Assembly (NCBI GenBank): GCA_013396655.1
Contig: WBMV01006288.1
Coordinates: forward strand, 948,490 to 1,012,489
Direction of reading: 5' to 3'
Length of the DNA stretch: 64,000 nucleotides
Origin: Campylorhamphus procurvoides
Taxonomy: Eukaryota > Chordata > Aves > Passeriformes > Dendrocolaptidae
In this document: one piece after another, positions 11,724-24,590 of the stretch
How the letters are laid out: the number at the start of each line of letters is the position of its first letter
How positions within the stretch are numbered: position 1 is the first letter of the stretch
Program-made: the position numbers and the translations under genes
The notes under the pieces: generated by a model
What the model saw: the letters and a program-made list of their open reading frames with translations, nothing else
What the model was told of the DNA's origin: nothing
Databases searched by the model: none

Positions 11724-13584
11724 GTGGTACCTGAGGTTTGGGGAGACAGCTAAAAACACTCATCTTCTGACAGCCAAAAGAAGGGTTTGCACCTGATTGC
11801 CTTTGTGCAAGAGACCTGTTGCCAGAAGCCAGGGAAGCTCTAGCCTTTATTTTCTTTGCCTGATTTAGTTATTGTCAGTATGTGCCCTGGTGTTGCTGTC
11901 TGCAGCACAAAAGCCTTAATGGGACCAGGCCCCATTGAATCAGGCAACAAAACCATAGGAGATAATCATAAAGAGCTTACATTGAAATCTGACAAGAAGA
12001 GCAAAGGGTAGAAGGAATGAAACTTCTCAGGTTCCCAAAGTCCCACACCAGTGTCTTGACTATAAAAGACATCCCTCCTCCTATGGCTTCAGTCAACATG
12101 GGGGAAACCATTGAAAAATCAGGCCCTGTTTTCCCACCGCTCTCCTGAAAACAATCTACAACATAATTTCCAGTATATAATTGTGCTTAAAAGCAAAAAT
12201 TTTATAAAGGGGAACATTCTTGACAAACACGCCTATGGGTCATGAATAGCCTTGGAAAACAAGGATGCAATTTAGGGACAGTCAGTTATGAATGCAAAAG
12301 AAGGTTTTCCTTGCCATGACTACAGCCAGTATTTGCTCAGCAGAGAAGCAGGTGACACAAGACAATCTGCATACAGCCAAAGGCTGATGGAAAGCTTGTT
12401 TGTGCTCAGTGTGCTAGAGAAGTTGTTCGGGAACAGTTACGTAAAGATTAGCCCTGTAACGCTGCCAAATACTTTGTGTTATTATGTGCTGTGTTTGTGC
12501 CAGGCAGCCCCACATGTCAGAGCTGCCTCACAGGGCAGTTTTAACATGCACACCCACATTTTCAGAGTGCTCGGAAGAATAATAAAGCCACGGAGGAACC
12601 AACTCTGACCTCATTTGCATGGCTGCCGACACTGATTCCTATCAGCTTGCACTTGCCTGAGTGCAACCAGTGTAGAGCCAGAAAGGCATATCCTCTGCAT
12701 TTTGGAGATGGCTGTCCTCACCTCCCCTCCTTCCACTGACCTATCATGTTTCCTCAGAGAATCCCAGCTGCATGGTTTAAAAAAAAGTAGTAAGTCAACC
12801 ATGTGGGAGCATACAAATTTAATGTCGGCTAAAGAGGAAGGCTGTCTTAGTAACACAATGGTTGGAGTTATGCAGGTCATAAGTCTAGGGAGTAAGGAGC
12901 GCTCAGTGTTTCTTTTCTCCTTGCTCAGTTTTCTTCACAAAAGTTCATTAAACAATGATTCTTTCCCATTTAAAAATTTATGAACGAATGATGTGTTCAT
13001 GAAAATGAGAGAGCAAAAAGCACTGGCCATCGCCAAGCTCAGCACAAGAATGGCACTCTGCAACCTCCCCCACATGCCCTCCTCTCTCAAAAGTGCTTCC
13101 AGCCTGACCCAAAACACTAGTCCCCATTATGTCTACAGCCTCACAGACAGAGAGACTTGTCAATGATGTGTACAGGTCTTACATGTGTGAGACATACCTG
13201 TCCTGGCAGGAAGGGGACGTGGAGCCAAAGACCCAAAGGAAAACATTGCTTCTTCAGTCCAGCAAACTCCTTTCATTTGCACTACTCAGGTCCCAGTTAC
13301 AATAATGCCACAGCCACAAAGGAAAATAAGAGTCTGTATGCAAGCACAGATATAGACCTCTTTATTCAAACTAGCATCAAAAGTGGCACAATCCTCTTCC
13401 AAGGCCTGGACATAGCTGTATCAGTGTAGTTTGCCTCATAAGAAAGGAGCAATCAAAAACCAACATAATGACAAGGTTTTATACAGCCCTCTTTATGGGC
13501 AGGTTTCCAGTACTTTACAAAATAGAAAACTATTCTTAGTTTCCTGGGAACTCATGTTCTCTATCTCCATTGAATCACTTTATC
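11724..13584. other. Unassigned sequence of mixed composition
   Basis: No gene recognised. The part from about 12420 to 12760 is somewhat richer in GC and CpG and contains CCTCATTTGCATGG near 12610, with an octamer-like ATTTGCAT; it could be a minor conserved element. Open frames are 106 codons or shorter and overlap on both strands. Confidence 0.5.
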
Positions 13585-14005
13585 AATCTTTTTTTCTTTT
13601 TTTTTCCTTTTTTTCTTTTTTTTAAATATATTTTCTACATTTATTTGTTTATTGGGCCTTCTTTTTATTTTATTATTTTTTCTTTTCCCTCATCTTTATT
13701 CTCACTTAGCTTTGGTTTTGGACCTTTTGTATTTTAAATTTCTCTCCAGTTTTCTAATATTCTACTTCTTTTTATTACTGCGTACTTCTGTGTCCCCTCC
13801 TTTCTGTTTTCTGCCTGTCTACTTACTCTTTCCCTACATCTCCTCCTCTTTATTGACTGTGTTCTCTCTTCATCTCCTGTGATGGCGATTCTTTTCCTTC
13901 CTGTCTCTTGTTCTTAGCTTCTTCTGACATTGTGTTCCTTCCTGTGATCATTTCACATGACACATTCCCTTTCTTTTCTTCTGCTATTTTTCTTATTTAT
14001 ATAAC
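13585..14005 (+). repeat. Pyrimidine-rich (CT/T-rich) low-complexity strand
   Basis: For about 420 bp the plus strand is overwhelmingly T and C, starting with T-runs at 13588-13623 and continuing as imperfect CTT/TCC sequence. The hydrophobic Phe/Leu-rich open frames here are by-products of T-rich codons. Such tracts can arise by slippage and may form triplex DNA. Confidence 0.8.
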
Positions 14006-15441
14006 TTACCACAATAGTGCCCAGAGATCTAATCTTGGCTTTGCTTTCATCACCACCACCATCACTCTTCTCAGTGATCTGTTTAAACAGTCAGGGACGT
14101 CCCCTGTCTCAAATATCTCTTTCCCAGCTCTTGTTTTTACATCTGTGGATAGGACCTAGGTAATTGGGTGGTAATGGGAATGTTAGGATTAGCTTGTTCT
14201 TGCAGTATCTTGGAAGAATAGGTTTTGGCTCCAAAGGCAGCCTTCCCTGGAGCCTGCAAGGAAGGGGCCACACTATGACATGACCTCCAGGAAGAAAGCC
14301 AACTCATGTATTGTAATGTGCTTGCCAGTAGTTTCAGAGGACACAAACTCCTTCAACAGCTTCAACTTTTCCATGCTCAGGTTGTGAGGTTACTGTAGAG
14401 GGTAAACAAGCAGACTTCAGATTGCCTTCACAGACGAGGTGGCTGTCATCAGCAGTACTCTTGTCTAGGACTGCCCCTGAGATAAAGACTGTAAGTAACG
14501 ATATTTGGGCACACCTGGCACAGCACACTTCACCTCCGTAAGGGTAATCCTTCTGGAACAAAAGATAAAATGACTCAGAGAACCTTACAGTTGGAAAGTG
14601 AAATGTTTCCCTGGGTGCACGTAAAGAGGTAAATATGATAATAACTAGGTAAAAAGCAAAGAAAAAAAAACCAAACAAAAACCCCAAACAAACTCCAAAA
14701 CCAAACAAAAAGCCCACACTACAACGCTGTGGAGCTTTCTGGGCTACAGTGGGAGTACCTTAAGCTTCTTCTTATCTGTGGTAAGGTACAGTTTTATGGA
14801 TGCCCTCAAATAGCTGAGTAGTGTTTTCAGACAGCAAATTTTGACCTTAGGAAGCTGAATTTTTTGTAGATTTTCATGTCTTTGAGAAACTGAACCTCAG
14901 AGCTTTGCTGAATGGGAATGATATCCAGGACCTTGACAGAATAGACAGCATTTGCTTCTTTCTAGAAGGATAATCACAGATGATGAGTAGTTGTACCACC
15001 ACCAAAGGGACCGAGACAGGTTGAAATTCCTTTACTTTGACAGAGTATATTGTGTGCCGTAACAAAGAGAGGTCTTCAGTCCAGAGGGCTGTGAAAGTCA
15101 GAGGAACAAAATGAAAAAAAGGAAGATGTTTGGAGTGACATAAGGAAAAAAGTGGCTGCTGGAACACTGAAACAAGATGGGGAGGGAGGCAGGAGGAGAG
15201 ATGCAAAGAGCAGAAGGAAATTGAGAGTAGTACAGTTGCTTAAAAGACTGCTACTTGTGGGAAAAAAAGATCCAAAAGCTGGTTCCACAGTTTAATTTGT
15301 GTTTCTTTCAACTTTCCTTTTTGAAGGCAAATGAAACATTAGTGTACCCATTAGTGTATTCTTGTCAGGTCTCTAACAGTGTATATGGTTATGACATGGT
15401 CAGAACATTTTGGACAGAAGACCTAATAACACTGCTATTAG
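14006..15441. other. Unassigned sequence with purine-rich and A/C-rich patches
   Basis: No gene recognised. It contains an A/C-rich patch (14651-14713) and a purine-rich stretch at about 15095-15225. Open frames of 127 and 110 codons on the minus strand mirror these biased tracts and show no domain. Confidence 0.5.
14651..14713 (+). repeat. A/C-rich low-complexity sequence
   Basis: Imperfect AAAAACC/CCAAAC repetition, one of several similar patches in this window (also at 19776, 30101, 40533, 55736 and 56918). Confidence 0.8.
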
Positions 15442-15485
<44 letters not shown>

Positions 15486-15505
15486 CNTATATATATATAT
15501 ATATA
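15442..15505. repeat. (TA)n microsatellite with an ambiguous base
   Basis: Uninterrupted TA repeats at 15442-15482, then CACCN at 15483-15487, then TA repeats to about 15505. The N at 15487 lies in the interruption, so the copy number and the interruption may be assembly compromises. Long TA tracts are self-complementary and length-variable. Confidence 0.97.
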
Positions 15506-18500
15506 ATTACACCAACTGCTATGTTTTTATTCACCAATACTTCTCACCGGTTGTTCCATCCTCAGATGCATGTTATACTAACTTCGCTGTTTCCACCTTT
15601 TTTTATCAAATGATAAGATATTTAAACACTTTCTACACATATCTGGGAGGATAAATGAGAGGCTTCAGCCAAAGCTACACTGGCCAGTAGCAAAGAATTT
15701 TTTTTCTTTTAAATATCATAATTATATTTCAAGTTTTGTGTAGTAGTGTGAGTTTTACCCAAGAATTTTGAAGATCAGTAAACGTTTTGAGGAGCAGATC
15801 TACAGTCATCCTATAGATCAGAGAAGACTCATTTGTTTTGGGTTTTTTGGGGGGGGCAAAAAGTTTTATTCTAATACAACAGCCGTTTATGCCACTAGCA
15901 CGGACATGTATTCATGCTGTGCATTCTTAGCTGTATTAAAAGGTCACGAGGGGATTTTTTAATTATTTTGGGAAGACAAAGAAAGAAAAAGAATGAAACT
16001 TAATATGTTTGAAATGTTTGTAAATTTTTCAACATAAAACCCCAACAACCCCATATCCCTATCAACCTGTAGCTCAAATCATTAACTTAGCATAGAACAT
16101 TAAAAGAAGCACAGTTATTACAGCACTCAGGAAATAGTGATGGATGGCGAAAGAGGAAGGGAAAGACTATTATTTACATGTACTCCAGTTCTGGCATAAA
16201 AAGGGAGATTTTGTCTGTTAAATGCTGATGTGCACAAAATCACAGCCAGGTCTAAATGCCTTAGTCATGACGGGGGTTAAAAAAGAGAATATTTGAGAAT
16301 AATGTGAATTAAAAAGGCAAGTTAGTTTAAATTTCTGTTTGGTAGGGCCTGAGGCCTACAACTCCGATGGGAATACACTGTAGCCGGAGGGCTGATGAAT
16401 GCCCTTAATGAAGTTGGACAACCTGGAATATATGCATAAAATGATTTTAAATATTGATATGATGTCATTGTGTGACTGAAGTTATTGAAATGTTCATTTT
16501 CAGAGCTAGACAGGTAGTGTCTAATTTATTATGGGGAGGAGGAATGATTATTTACATTTTTTAATGTAGCAATAAAACAATTATGGGATTTAAAGAGAGA
16601 AAAAATATTCATGCTTCTCAGACAGCAAAAATATATGTTGCAATGGAAATGCCCTAGAGGAGCTATACCAGTAGATGTTAAGAAATATGCTTTCCCTTTT
16701 TTTCTTCCTGATAATCGAGGTAATACATTCATAAAGTATGTAAAGTAAAAGGATCCTTTGACCAATGATAATTATACTTAACCTGCGCTATGTATAGTAG
16801 AAAAAACAGCTTAAATATATCACCGGGGAGGATTAACTCACCCATATATTCTAGATGTGTCTATTATAACATTTCCATGACATTGCCTGGTTTTCAGAAA
16901 AATTCTTACAGTGAAGAAGAGGAGACGTTGTGTTATAATGGTACGTTCAGTTCTGTTGTGATATGAAAGTTTTTACGGAGAATGCCTCAGGGCAGCTGTC
17001 TGCCTCGTGTGTTCAGTATTATGGCTGTATAACACACAGAGGTGGAAGTGTATTAAAGGCAGAACCACTGCAATCTGCTCGACTGGTTGCTGGTGCTAAG
17101 GTCTGATCCTGATGATCCCCAGACCAACCCAAAAGAGATAAACTCTGCAAAAATTGCCTAGGATACTTCCTTCACTTTTTCCTTTGTTTCTAGCTGATAT
17201 TCATCCCTACCTGCAAAGAAAAAGAACTTAGATTTCCTTTAAACTCTAGTGTAAATGGGAGCAGGAATCATTTGGGAAGCGATCTGCTGTTTCTCTAAAG
17301 CATAACTTCAGCATGATCTGCACTTCTGAAACATACTAGCAAGCAGGAATGAAAACTTTCACATCTCTCTAATCCCATGCCCACCTTTTACATCAGTGGT
17401 TTAAAACAATTTGCCTCAGCTAAGCATATGCTTAACTCAAAGCATTTCATTGAGACCCTTTCCCTGCACAAAGATGGGCAACTTCATGCTGAACCATGGC
17501 CTGTATTATTGCAGACAGTGCAGCATCAAAAAGGTCCTTTAATGGAGATACACACTGTGCCCTTGTGTTCCACTAACAGATCACAGACACTAGAAATACT
17601 GCCTATGATATTGGCAAAGGTTTTTCCTGCATCCAGCCTCGAGGCAAGCTCCAGAATGGACAAAATGTTCTCAGAAATGCAATGGCAAGACTGATGGAGA
17701 AACCTCTTCCCCTGAACATCCTTCCTTTTCCTGCAGTGTATATACCAACAGTGACTGGATGGGCAAACAATACAGAGGGAGGTAAATCCTGAACCCTGAA
17801 CTCAGTCATCAACTATGAAAAATAGCTAAAAAAGGTAGAGGGAATGGAGGCATGGCTGAAGACAAAGGACATGTGAGAAATTTACATTTTTTAGTGACGA
17901 AGATAGATAACTGAGAACAACTTGACAGAGATATATAAGGTCACAAACTGCCCAGCAGTAGCACAGAAGCATTGATTGCACCTCCATCCACATTATCAGA
18001 AGGAAGGGGCATCCAAGTGAGCAAGAACAACATTTACAACAGACAAAGCCATTTTTTTCACAGAGCACATTATTGTATAAATTTTCAACTTTAACATGAT
18101 TATAAAAGACAAAAAAACCTAATATATTAGAAAAGATTAGAGAAATTTGTGGAGCATAGTTTCCTAAGTCTGGATATACCACCTGATATAGGAAATTGCT
18201 AAGCCACTGATTGTGAGAAAAAAAATCACTTTATCTCCTGTCTTCCTCATCTTTTCCCCTAACCATCCATCCATGTTAATGCCAGATAGTAAACAGTGCT
18301 AGAGAGGCTGCCCAGGTTCTTACAAAGGCATACAAGGTGTATACAAACTTCAGACAGGTATCTTCAGAAATCTCTACCAACTGGTCACTAATAAGTGAGC
18401 TGATTCTTGGCATTCTCAATACATTTCATTCAAATGGGAACAACCGTCCATAGAGATTGAGTCAGACACCAAGAGCACAGCAGGCTGGGAAGTATCCCTA

Positions 18501-18640
18501 CAGGTTCACTCTTAGAGCACATGTGTGAACCTCCACAGGGACATGCACAGCTTAGCCCAGTCCCCAGTCCTTGTTTGTGCATCCTCATCTTCCCTGAACA
18601 GTAATATTTCACAGCTCATTTAAGCAACTATTTACTTCTT
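15506..18640. other. Unassigned AT-rich sequence
   Basis: No gene recognised. A G-run lies near 15850-15856. The part at about 16340-16510 (with GGGCCTGAGGCC and ATATGCATAAAATG) has less simple composition and might be a conserved element, but nothing decisive is visible. Open frames are 118 codons or shorter. Confidence 0.5.
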
Positions 18641-18674
18641 GGGTTTACATCACATGTGATACAGTTATTTAAAA

Positions 18675-18870
18675 CTAATTTCAATTAAGTAATGGATCAG
18701 ATCTCATGACAATTCCAGCTATCCTCTTGTCTGAAGTGATTGCCTTGGAAGAAGCAGTGTTTAGATCTCAATTTTGTAATCAAATAGTCAAACTATGTGA
18801 TTAGACTATATCAAATTAGTCACCATTCACCAGCTGACACCCCCAGCTAATGCCTCCTGCCACTAATTGA
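18675..18870. promoter_or_regulatory. Homeodomain-site-rich candidate enhancer
   Basis: About eight ATTA/TAAT cores fall in roughly 200 bp (CTAATTTC, CAATTAAG, GTAATGG, GTAATC, GATTAG, AATTAG, CTAATGC, CTAATTGAC), mixed with non-repetitive sequence such as CACCAGCTGACACC. That composition is common in developmental enhancers, but TAAT cores are also frequent by chance in AT-rich DNA. Confidence 0.27.
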
Positions 18871-19234
18871 CTTTATTTCCACTTCCTTTAATGTGTCTAC
18901 CTGTTTTCAAGCTGTTAACTGGATTTACATGCCTTTCAGATTGGTCTTTCTGACAAATAGCCTGCAACCCTCCGGCTCTTCACCTATCCCTACCAGTATC
19001 AGTCCTCTCTTCTTCCAGTCCTCTTTTCTCTTGTGTCTTGTGTACACTTCTATTCTTAAGCTTCATCTCTCAAAGAAACATGCATCATTTTGGCCATTAT
19101 ACAGTGAAACATTACGTGAAAATTTAGAGTGAGAAGGCAGGTCACTGCTGCCATTGAGTAGAAAGGTGTCCCCACAACAAAAAAAAAAAAAACACTGACC
19201 TGAGTGCTCACAGTGGGAAGTCAGGACTCACTTT

Positions 19235-19600
19235 TTGACTGCACGGAGCTTCCCACACTCCACTCGCTCAGGCTTGAGGGGCGGAGGCTGCCCAGCAACA
19301 GAGGATCAAGCCGGAGTCCTGCACAGCGTAAATTCAGCCTCGTTTAACACAGCCACTCAAAAACATTGCCTCTGCTCTGCCTGCCCCTTGCACTCACTGT
19401 CCATGTGCACGGAGCAGAGGTAAGGCAACCCAGAGAAGAAAACCTCGCCCGGGGCACAGCAGGGATAAACTGAGCTGCCAATACTACACTGCCCTCCAAA
19501 TTGTGCTGAATAACACAACAGCCTTGCCCACACTGGTTATAAGTGACAGTTTGCGCCAGGCTGTCTGCCGTGTTTGGCTTGAGACTTTTTAGGTTAATGA
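19235..19600 (+). promoter_or_regulatory. CpG-enriched segment with splice-donor-like site
   Basis: About 11 CpGs occur between 19241 and 19580, set in AT-rich flanks. GAGCAGAG|GTAAGG places a strong donor-like GT at 19420-19421. Together these would suit a promoter and first exon, for example of a long non-coding RNA. There is no clear TATA box, no paired acceptor that I can assign, and the open frames (62 codons plus, 112 codons minus) show no domain. It may equally be a conserved element with a chance donor. Confidence 0.27.
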
Positions 19601-19775
19601 ATGCCACCTTCCATCCATAGGAGGTTTGACTATAAAACACACATTGTTTAAAATAATAATAATAAAGCCTATACATTAGCATTTTTCACTGTTAATATGG
19701 GATACAAAGAAATTTTAAAAGTACCGCAGCTTCCTTTTCCCAAAAGGAACATGAGAATGGAAAGAACCATTTTTA

Positions 19776-19878
19776 AAAAGAAACAAACAAACAGACAAAA
19801 ACACAACAAAAAAGAACACTCAAAAAACCAAACAAAACCCCAAACTAAAAAACAAACAAACCCACAACAAAACAAAAC
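19776..19878 (+). repeat. A/C-rich low-complexity sequence
   Basis: About 100 bp of imperfect AAACAAAC, CAAAACCCC and CAACAAAA units. It is the longest of the A/C-rich patches in the window. The minus strand is correspondingly T/G-rich and gives a spurious Phe-rich open frame. Confidence 0.85.
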
Positions 19879-21862
19879 TTTGAGATACTTCTAAATATCA
19901 ACATTTTTTAAAAATATTGTAACATTTCCAGACTAGAAACTAGAAATGTGGTCTTAGCTGACTAAAACTGCATTTATAAACCAAAAAAGTAGCACTGTTT
20001 TAATGCTCTTAAAATTGAAAGAATAAACTTGAATTCATTTGTTCAGCTGAACTCCAATTGTAATTCAGAATAAGTGAAAATATGTTTCAATTCACATCTA
20101 GCTCTTTTACATCTTTGTATTGTAACATATGCAATTCCAAAATTACGTAATGTATTTTGTTTCCTCTTTTACAAAACAACTGAAAAGATTTCTACAATAG
20201 GGGTCCAAGCAAAATTCTCATTTCTAAGCTTCCTAAAGAATTGTATTCACTCAGTTGATCTTTATGTGTATAAAAATCACCTCTATTTGTTTTCTGCTAA
20301 CCAGTAGTCATAATTAGAAATGACGGACAATAGGAGTTGACTGAAGAGCTGCAAAATTTTTAGAATAGCAAGGCTGATTTAAAAATCGCATATTGTAATA
20401 TATATTACAGCATAATGTCTAGGCTGCTTTAGAAGAAATCACTGATACAACTGAGTAAGCCAGCACTGGCCTTGATGGAATAGCATTGGCACAAAAGAAA
20501 TAATGCAGTAATGCACTCCCAAGAACTGAGAGCTAATAGAAAGCAACATAATGGATATTGTCCAGGATGTAATACCCTTATTCTCATACATATCACTTCA
20601 TTTCACATCAGGATGCAGACAAGTTCAGAAGAGAACTTGTGGGAAGAAGAGAGGGAAAGGAGGGACAAGGGTTTGTCCATGAACAGATGAATCTGATTCA
20701 CCAACAAAATCTTTTAGGCGCAAGTACAAGGCACAGATTCAGTGACACTAGTCAAGAATTTTAAGGAACTCTGTAAAGCTGACCAGTTTTCCAGAACTCC
20801 GTATCGGTCCTTGAGTTTTGTTCCTCCTCTACTCTTTTGCTGCTGCTTCTGTTACTCCTCTCCTCAACTTCTGTTCCTCCCTTCTCATCCTTGAGCAGGA
20901 AAGGCCCACAATGATAAATGTCTGCGGGCAGTAACCCCAGAGACAGATCTGGACTGATTCAAACAACTGTTGTTCACTCCTGAGAAAACTGGCTGGATGT
21001 AGACAATTAAAAAAAAAAAAAAGAAAAAAGAATGTTTGGGGGACTTTTAGTCACTTTAATGACACATACTTGTGTTGCTTTTGTGAAGCAGTCTCACTAT
21101 GCTACAATTTCACAGGAGGGCAACAACCCTTCCCCCAGAGCTGGCAGCAAGTGCTCCTGCCCAAGAAATGCAAAATTATGCTGAAAGATGGAAGGGCACA
21201 TTTTTTGATCTCTCTAAGTTCCTATATTTTGCTTTGCGCTTGCCTCCCAACATCTGTCCTGTAAAAAAACTCAGATTTCTGCATCAGCAACTTCAGAAAC
21301 TTAGTTTAAAATTGTCAGTCATTTACTGCCCTTCTAACGAAATGGTTCTTCTGAGTGTGTATGTGTGTGTGAGAGCCATGATGTGAATTTTTTGATGTTG
21401 AAGGACACAGGCCTGCATCTTTGTTGTACTGCATCTTCAGGCAGGCATTTATGTCACCAGCATGCAGATGCTAAACAGTACTATTGTTATCAGGCACTGT
21501 CTTATGCCCACACTCACCTAAATGACTACATAAGATGCACAGCAAAGGACAATCAGCCCCCAGGTTTCTAGGCGAAGTACATACCTCTCGATTCTGCCAT
21601 TGATTTGTAAGGAGATGTATACTCAAGCAGACGGTTCAGAAGAGGATCCTTTAGGAAGAGTGTGGTCAGATTGACCTCACTTTCACTGAGCTGACAGCCT
21701 TGTGAAGAAAGTTAAACTGAATATCAAAATCATCAGCAAAAACGTCCTCTTTCTTTGATTGTACAGTTTAAGAGGAGCCATTCAAGCTCAATTTATTCTC
21801 TACACAGGAACTTCATTGATTATCTCAGACATTCATGCAGGAAGGAAGATGAGATAAGAAAG

Positions 21863-21888
21863 TTCTTTTTTTTTTTCTTTTTTTTTTT
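21863..21888 (+). repeat. T-rich homopolymer tract
   Basis: Two T-runs separated by a single C. Low-complexity sequence, with no associated LINE or SINE body recognised. Confidence 0.85.
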
Positions 21889-24386
21889 AAGTGATTGCAA
21901 GATGGAGAAAACTGCTTTGTGAGTGTAATATATACCATAAAGTTCCCTTTGTATAATCTGCTACTGAAAAGTGAGAAGAGTTTACCTTTTCTGAACAAAA
22001 GAAACATTAGGGATGGGCTGATGATTACCAAGGGCAGAGATATGAATACTACGATTAGGGTATATATTCAGAGATAAGATTAGCATACAAAAAATAAGTT
22101 TTCCTAGGAAAAATATTGTGGAGGTTCTCCCATTGTCTTGCACTGTCAATCACTAGCACTGGGAAGAGAGACTGATCACTATTCATTCTTTTTTTTTCTT
22201 CCAAAGGATATTCTGGTTTGATCTCAGGCTATCAACCACAATAGGGATTTCCACTGACTTTGAGGGCGAATCAATCCTGATTCTAGAGTGCTGTCATGAA
22301 TGGAGATAGGGATCAGTTATATTCTTCCAAAGCAAAATGGACACTCCACCAGTCCTGCTCCAGTAGAAAATGTGGGACTGCAGACTTCAACTCTGGGAGC
22401 ACATGGAGGCACTGCATGGCTGCTTCCCTCACTGGTAGGATACTGGAAAGGGTGAGGAAGCAGGATGTGGGTTTTATCCAGTTTGATGCCTGTAGCATGA
22501 ATTGAATGGATTAAGTATGAACGTACGCTGGCAGGGTCTCTGCTACCAAGTTGGTCACTCGAATGCAAGTAACCCCTTTGAAGAAATCACCTCTTTTCCC
22601 AAGGAGTCAAAGCATGCACTTTCACATCAGGACAGTTCCTGTGCATTGATCAGTGCAGAAACTTTATGAATTTTTAGGGTCCATTTAAGGAATGCCAAAA
22701 AAATCTTCCAAGGCACCCTCTTATGCAGGCAAGCTTTTATGGTCACACACTTTGAAACAACTCTTTGTGCTGAGGATGACTAAACATCGTGTGGGAAGAA
22801 ACTGGAGTGGACAATGAGGCTCAGTCAAAGTGACTTAGTGCTTTTCTGATCTCAGAATTGCTCTGTCTCAGTCTAGTCCTCTGATGCAAGCTAAACTGAC
22901 ATGTATCAGTCATGAACTGCACTAAAAAGATGTTACAATTTTTGCTTTTATTCAAACACCTCTACTGGCAGCAGCTGAGGCCTGGCATGGGGGGCCCTGG
23001 AATAGCTGCACAAGACAAATTGCTACGCTTCAGCCTTCCATCACCAACTGAGAATCCTTTAAGTCTCCTTTACAAAATACCTAAATAGAGAAATTAATCT
23101 CACCTATATTTTAAAACAAAGAACATGTCTAATGTCATTGCTAGACAAACATGAAATAACCAGCAGAATCTTCCTTACTTCACAGGTCATTTCAACAAGC
23201 TCACAGCAGAGCCGGACGTGGATACTTCAAAAGCAAGTGGAATCTTGCCTCAGGGAGGAGCTAAGCAGATCAGGATGGGTACACCACCTCTTCTATACCT
23301 GCTTATCCTGGAGTTAGATTTTGATGTAAGTATAGGCTACAGAGCATGGAAACAAGGAACTTTTGAATTCTAATATTCTTTCTTACTTGAACCCCTTTGG
23401 CCTTGGGCAAATTTCCTTTTTGGACTTCTAATTTTTATCTTCACAAATGCAAATAAAACTGTACCACCTATGTCATATTTGTGCTGAATGTATACTACTA
23501 GTGATTTTAACCACAGATTTATGCAGTATTATTTCCCAGAAAGAGATTGCTGCATCATGACATACCTTTTGAAAGTTCAGTACAAGATAGAATATTTGCA
23601 GTTTGCATTTCTCTGGCAAATGCATGCAGGGTGGGATGATTTCTAATATTTATTGTCTCCCAAATGCTCTGAAGCTGACAAATCAAGCATTATTAAATAG
23701 ACACTTTAAAAAAATTACTCAGCTGCTAAACCAATCACTGTAGGTTGCAGCTCAAAATGAAGTTGGAAATCTGCACCTTTTAATAAAACAATCTGCTTGA
23801 GAGCTGATGATATTTGGTTATGGAATTTATCTGTAAATATAATTAAAAATTCAACGAGAGAGTGCTCTGAACTGAGGGGTAAATATTCAGCACGATGCAG
23901 AGTGCTCAAGCTACATGATTCCCATTATCGTTAATGGGAGTCCTACAGCTAAATCCCTAAGCATCACGCTAAAAATTTACCCCCTAGTGTTTGCAGATGG
24001 AACAAAAGGATTATTGTACATACCAGCAGAAAATAAAGTTACTACTGACATTTTGACCAGAAAGCTTCCATCGGGATTGATCAGTGAAAGACTTAGCCTA
24101 TTAATTCCCTCACAGACTGTTTCTTTGGGGTTTCTCTCATCTGAAAAGGCATTCTTGATTTTATTCAATTCACTTCTATTTACTGGTTTTCATGTCACTA
24201 TATTTCTCAAATTCCTCTCCTTCTGGCTTCCTACCAGAACACTTCTCTCTGCTTTACACCAGGTTTCCTGGCTTCAGTGTGCACAATTTCACGTCCCTGA
24301 ACCTTAAACATAACGGACATAAGAAGAGAAGAAAAGTGTATATGCCAATGACCTTTCAGCTGAGTTAGCTGAGTGTGCAAAGTCAT

Positions 24387-24590
24387 CCAGCAATAAAATG
24401 CTGCAAGTGACTTTGGGGTGATTAAAAAGTTGAGATGGGGAGGGGAACTCTCACAAGTGATTATGGTTTGAACCTTCTGCTCTTCTTGGGTTGGAGCTGG
24501 CTAAAAGGCTACCAGCTGTGAGATGTCCCTACCCTTGCTGAAGTCAGTGACAATACAGGAATTTGAGCCTGATCCTGCCGAAAGATTTAA
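24387..24590 (+). repeat. Left arm of a ~1.1 kb imperfect inverted repeat
   Basis: The arm starts CCAGCAATAAAATGCTGCA and includes GACTTTGGGGTGATTAAAAA, CCTTCTGCTCTTCTTGGG and GCCTGATCCTGCC (24567-24579). The same blocks in the same order occur in reverse complement at 25273-25482, with roughly 80% agreement by eye and one indel region. It may be the long terminal inverted repeat of an old DNA transposon, or one of two oppositely inserted copies of an unrecognised repeat. No target-site duplication is visible outside the arms. Confidence 0.88.

Larger units (their letters stand above)
19601..24386. other. Unassigned AT-rich sequence
   Basis: No gene or RNA recognised over about 4.8 kb. Simple tracts are the A/C-rich patch at 19776-19878, an A-run at about 21009-21022, a TG run at 21354-21372 and a T-rich tract at 21863-21888. 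A 130-codon plus-strand open frame at 23915-24307 encodes a Leu/Ser/Phe-rich sequence of no recognised family; a 63-codon frame opens opposite it. I treat it as chance. Confidence 0.5.

Noticed and set aside
13652..13882. Hydrophobic 76-residue frame as a membrane protein
   Set aside because: It is a direct translation of a T/C-rich low-complexity tract.
14334..14717. 127-codon minus-strand frame starting with a Phe/Gly-rich hydrophobic stretch
   Set aside because: The N-terminal part is translated from the A/C-rich patch and the rest shows no domain.
23915..24307. 130-codon open frame as a gene
   Set aside because: Low-information Leu/Ser/Phe-rich sequence, no domain, an opposing 63-codon frame, and no splice or promoter context.
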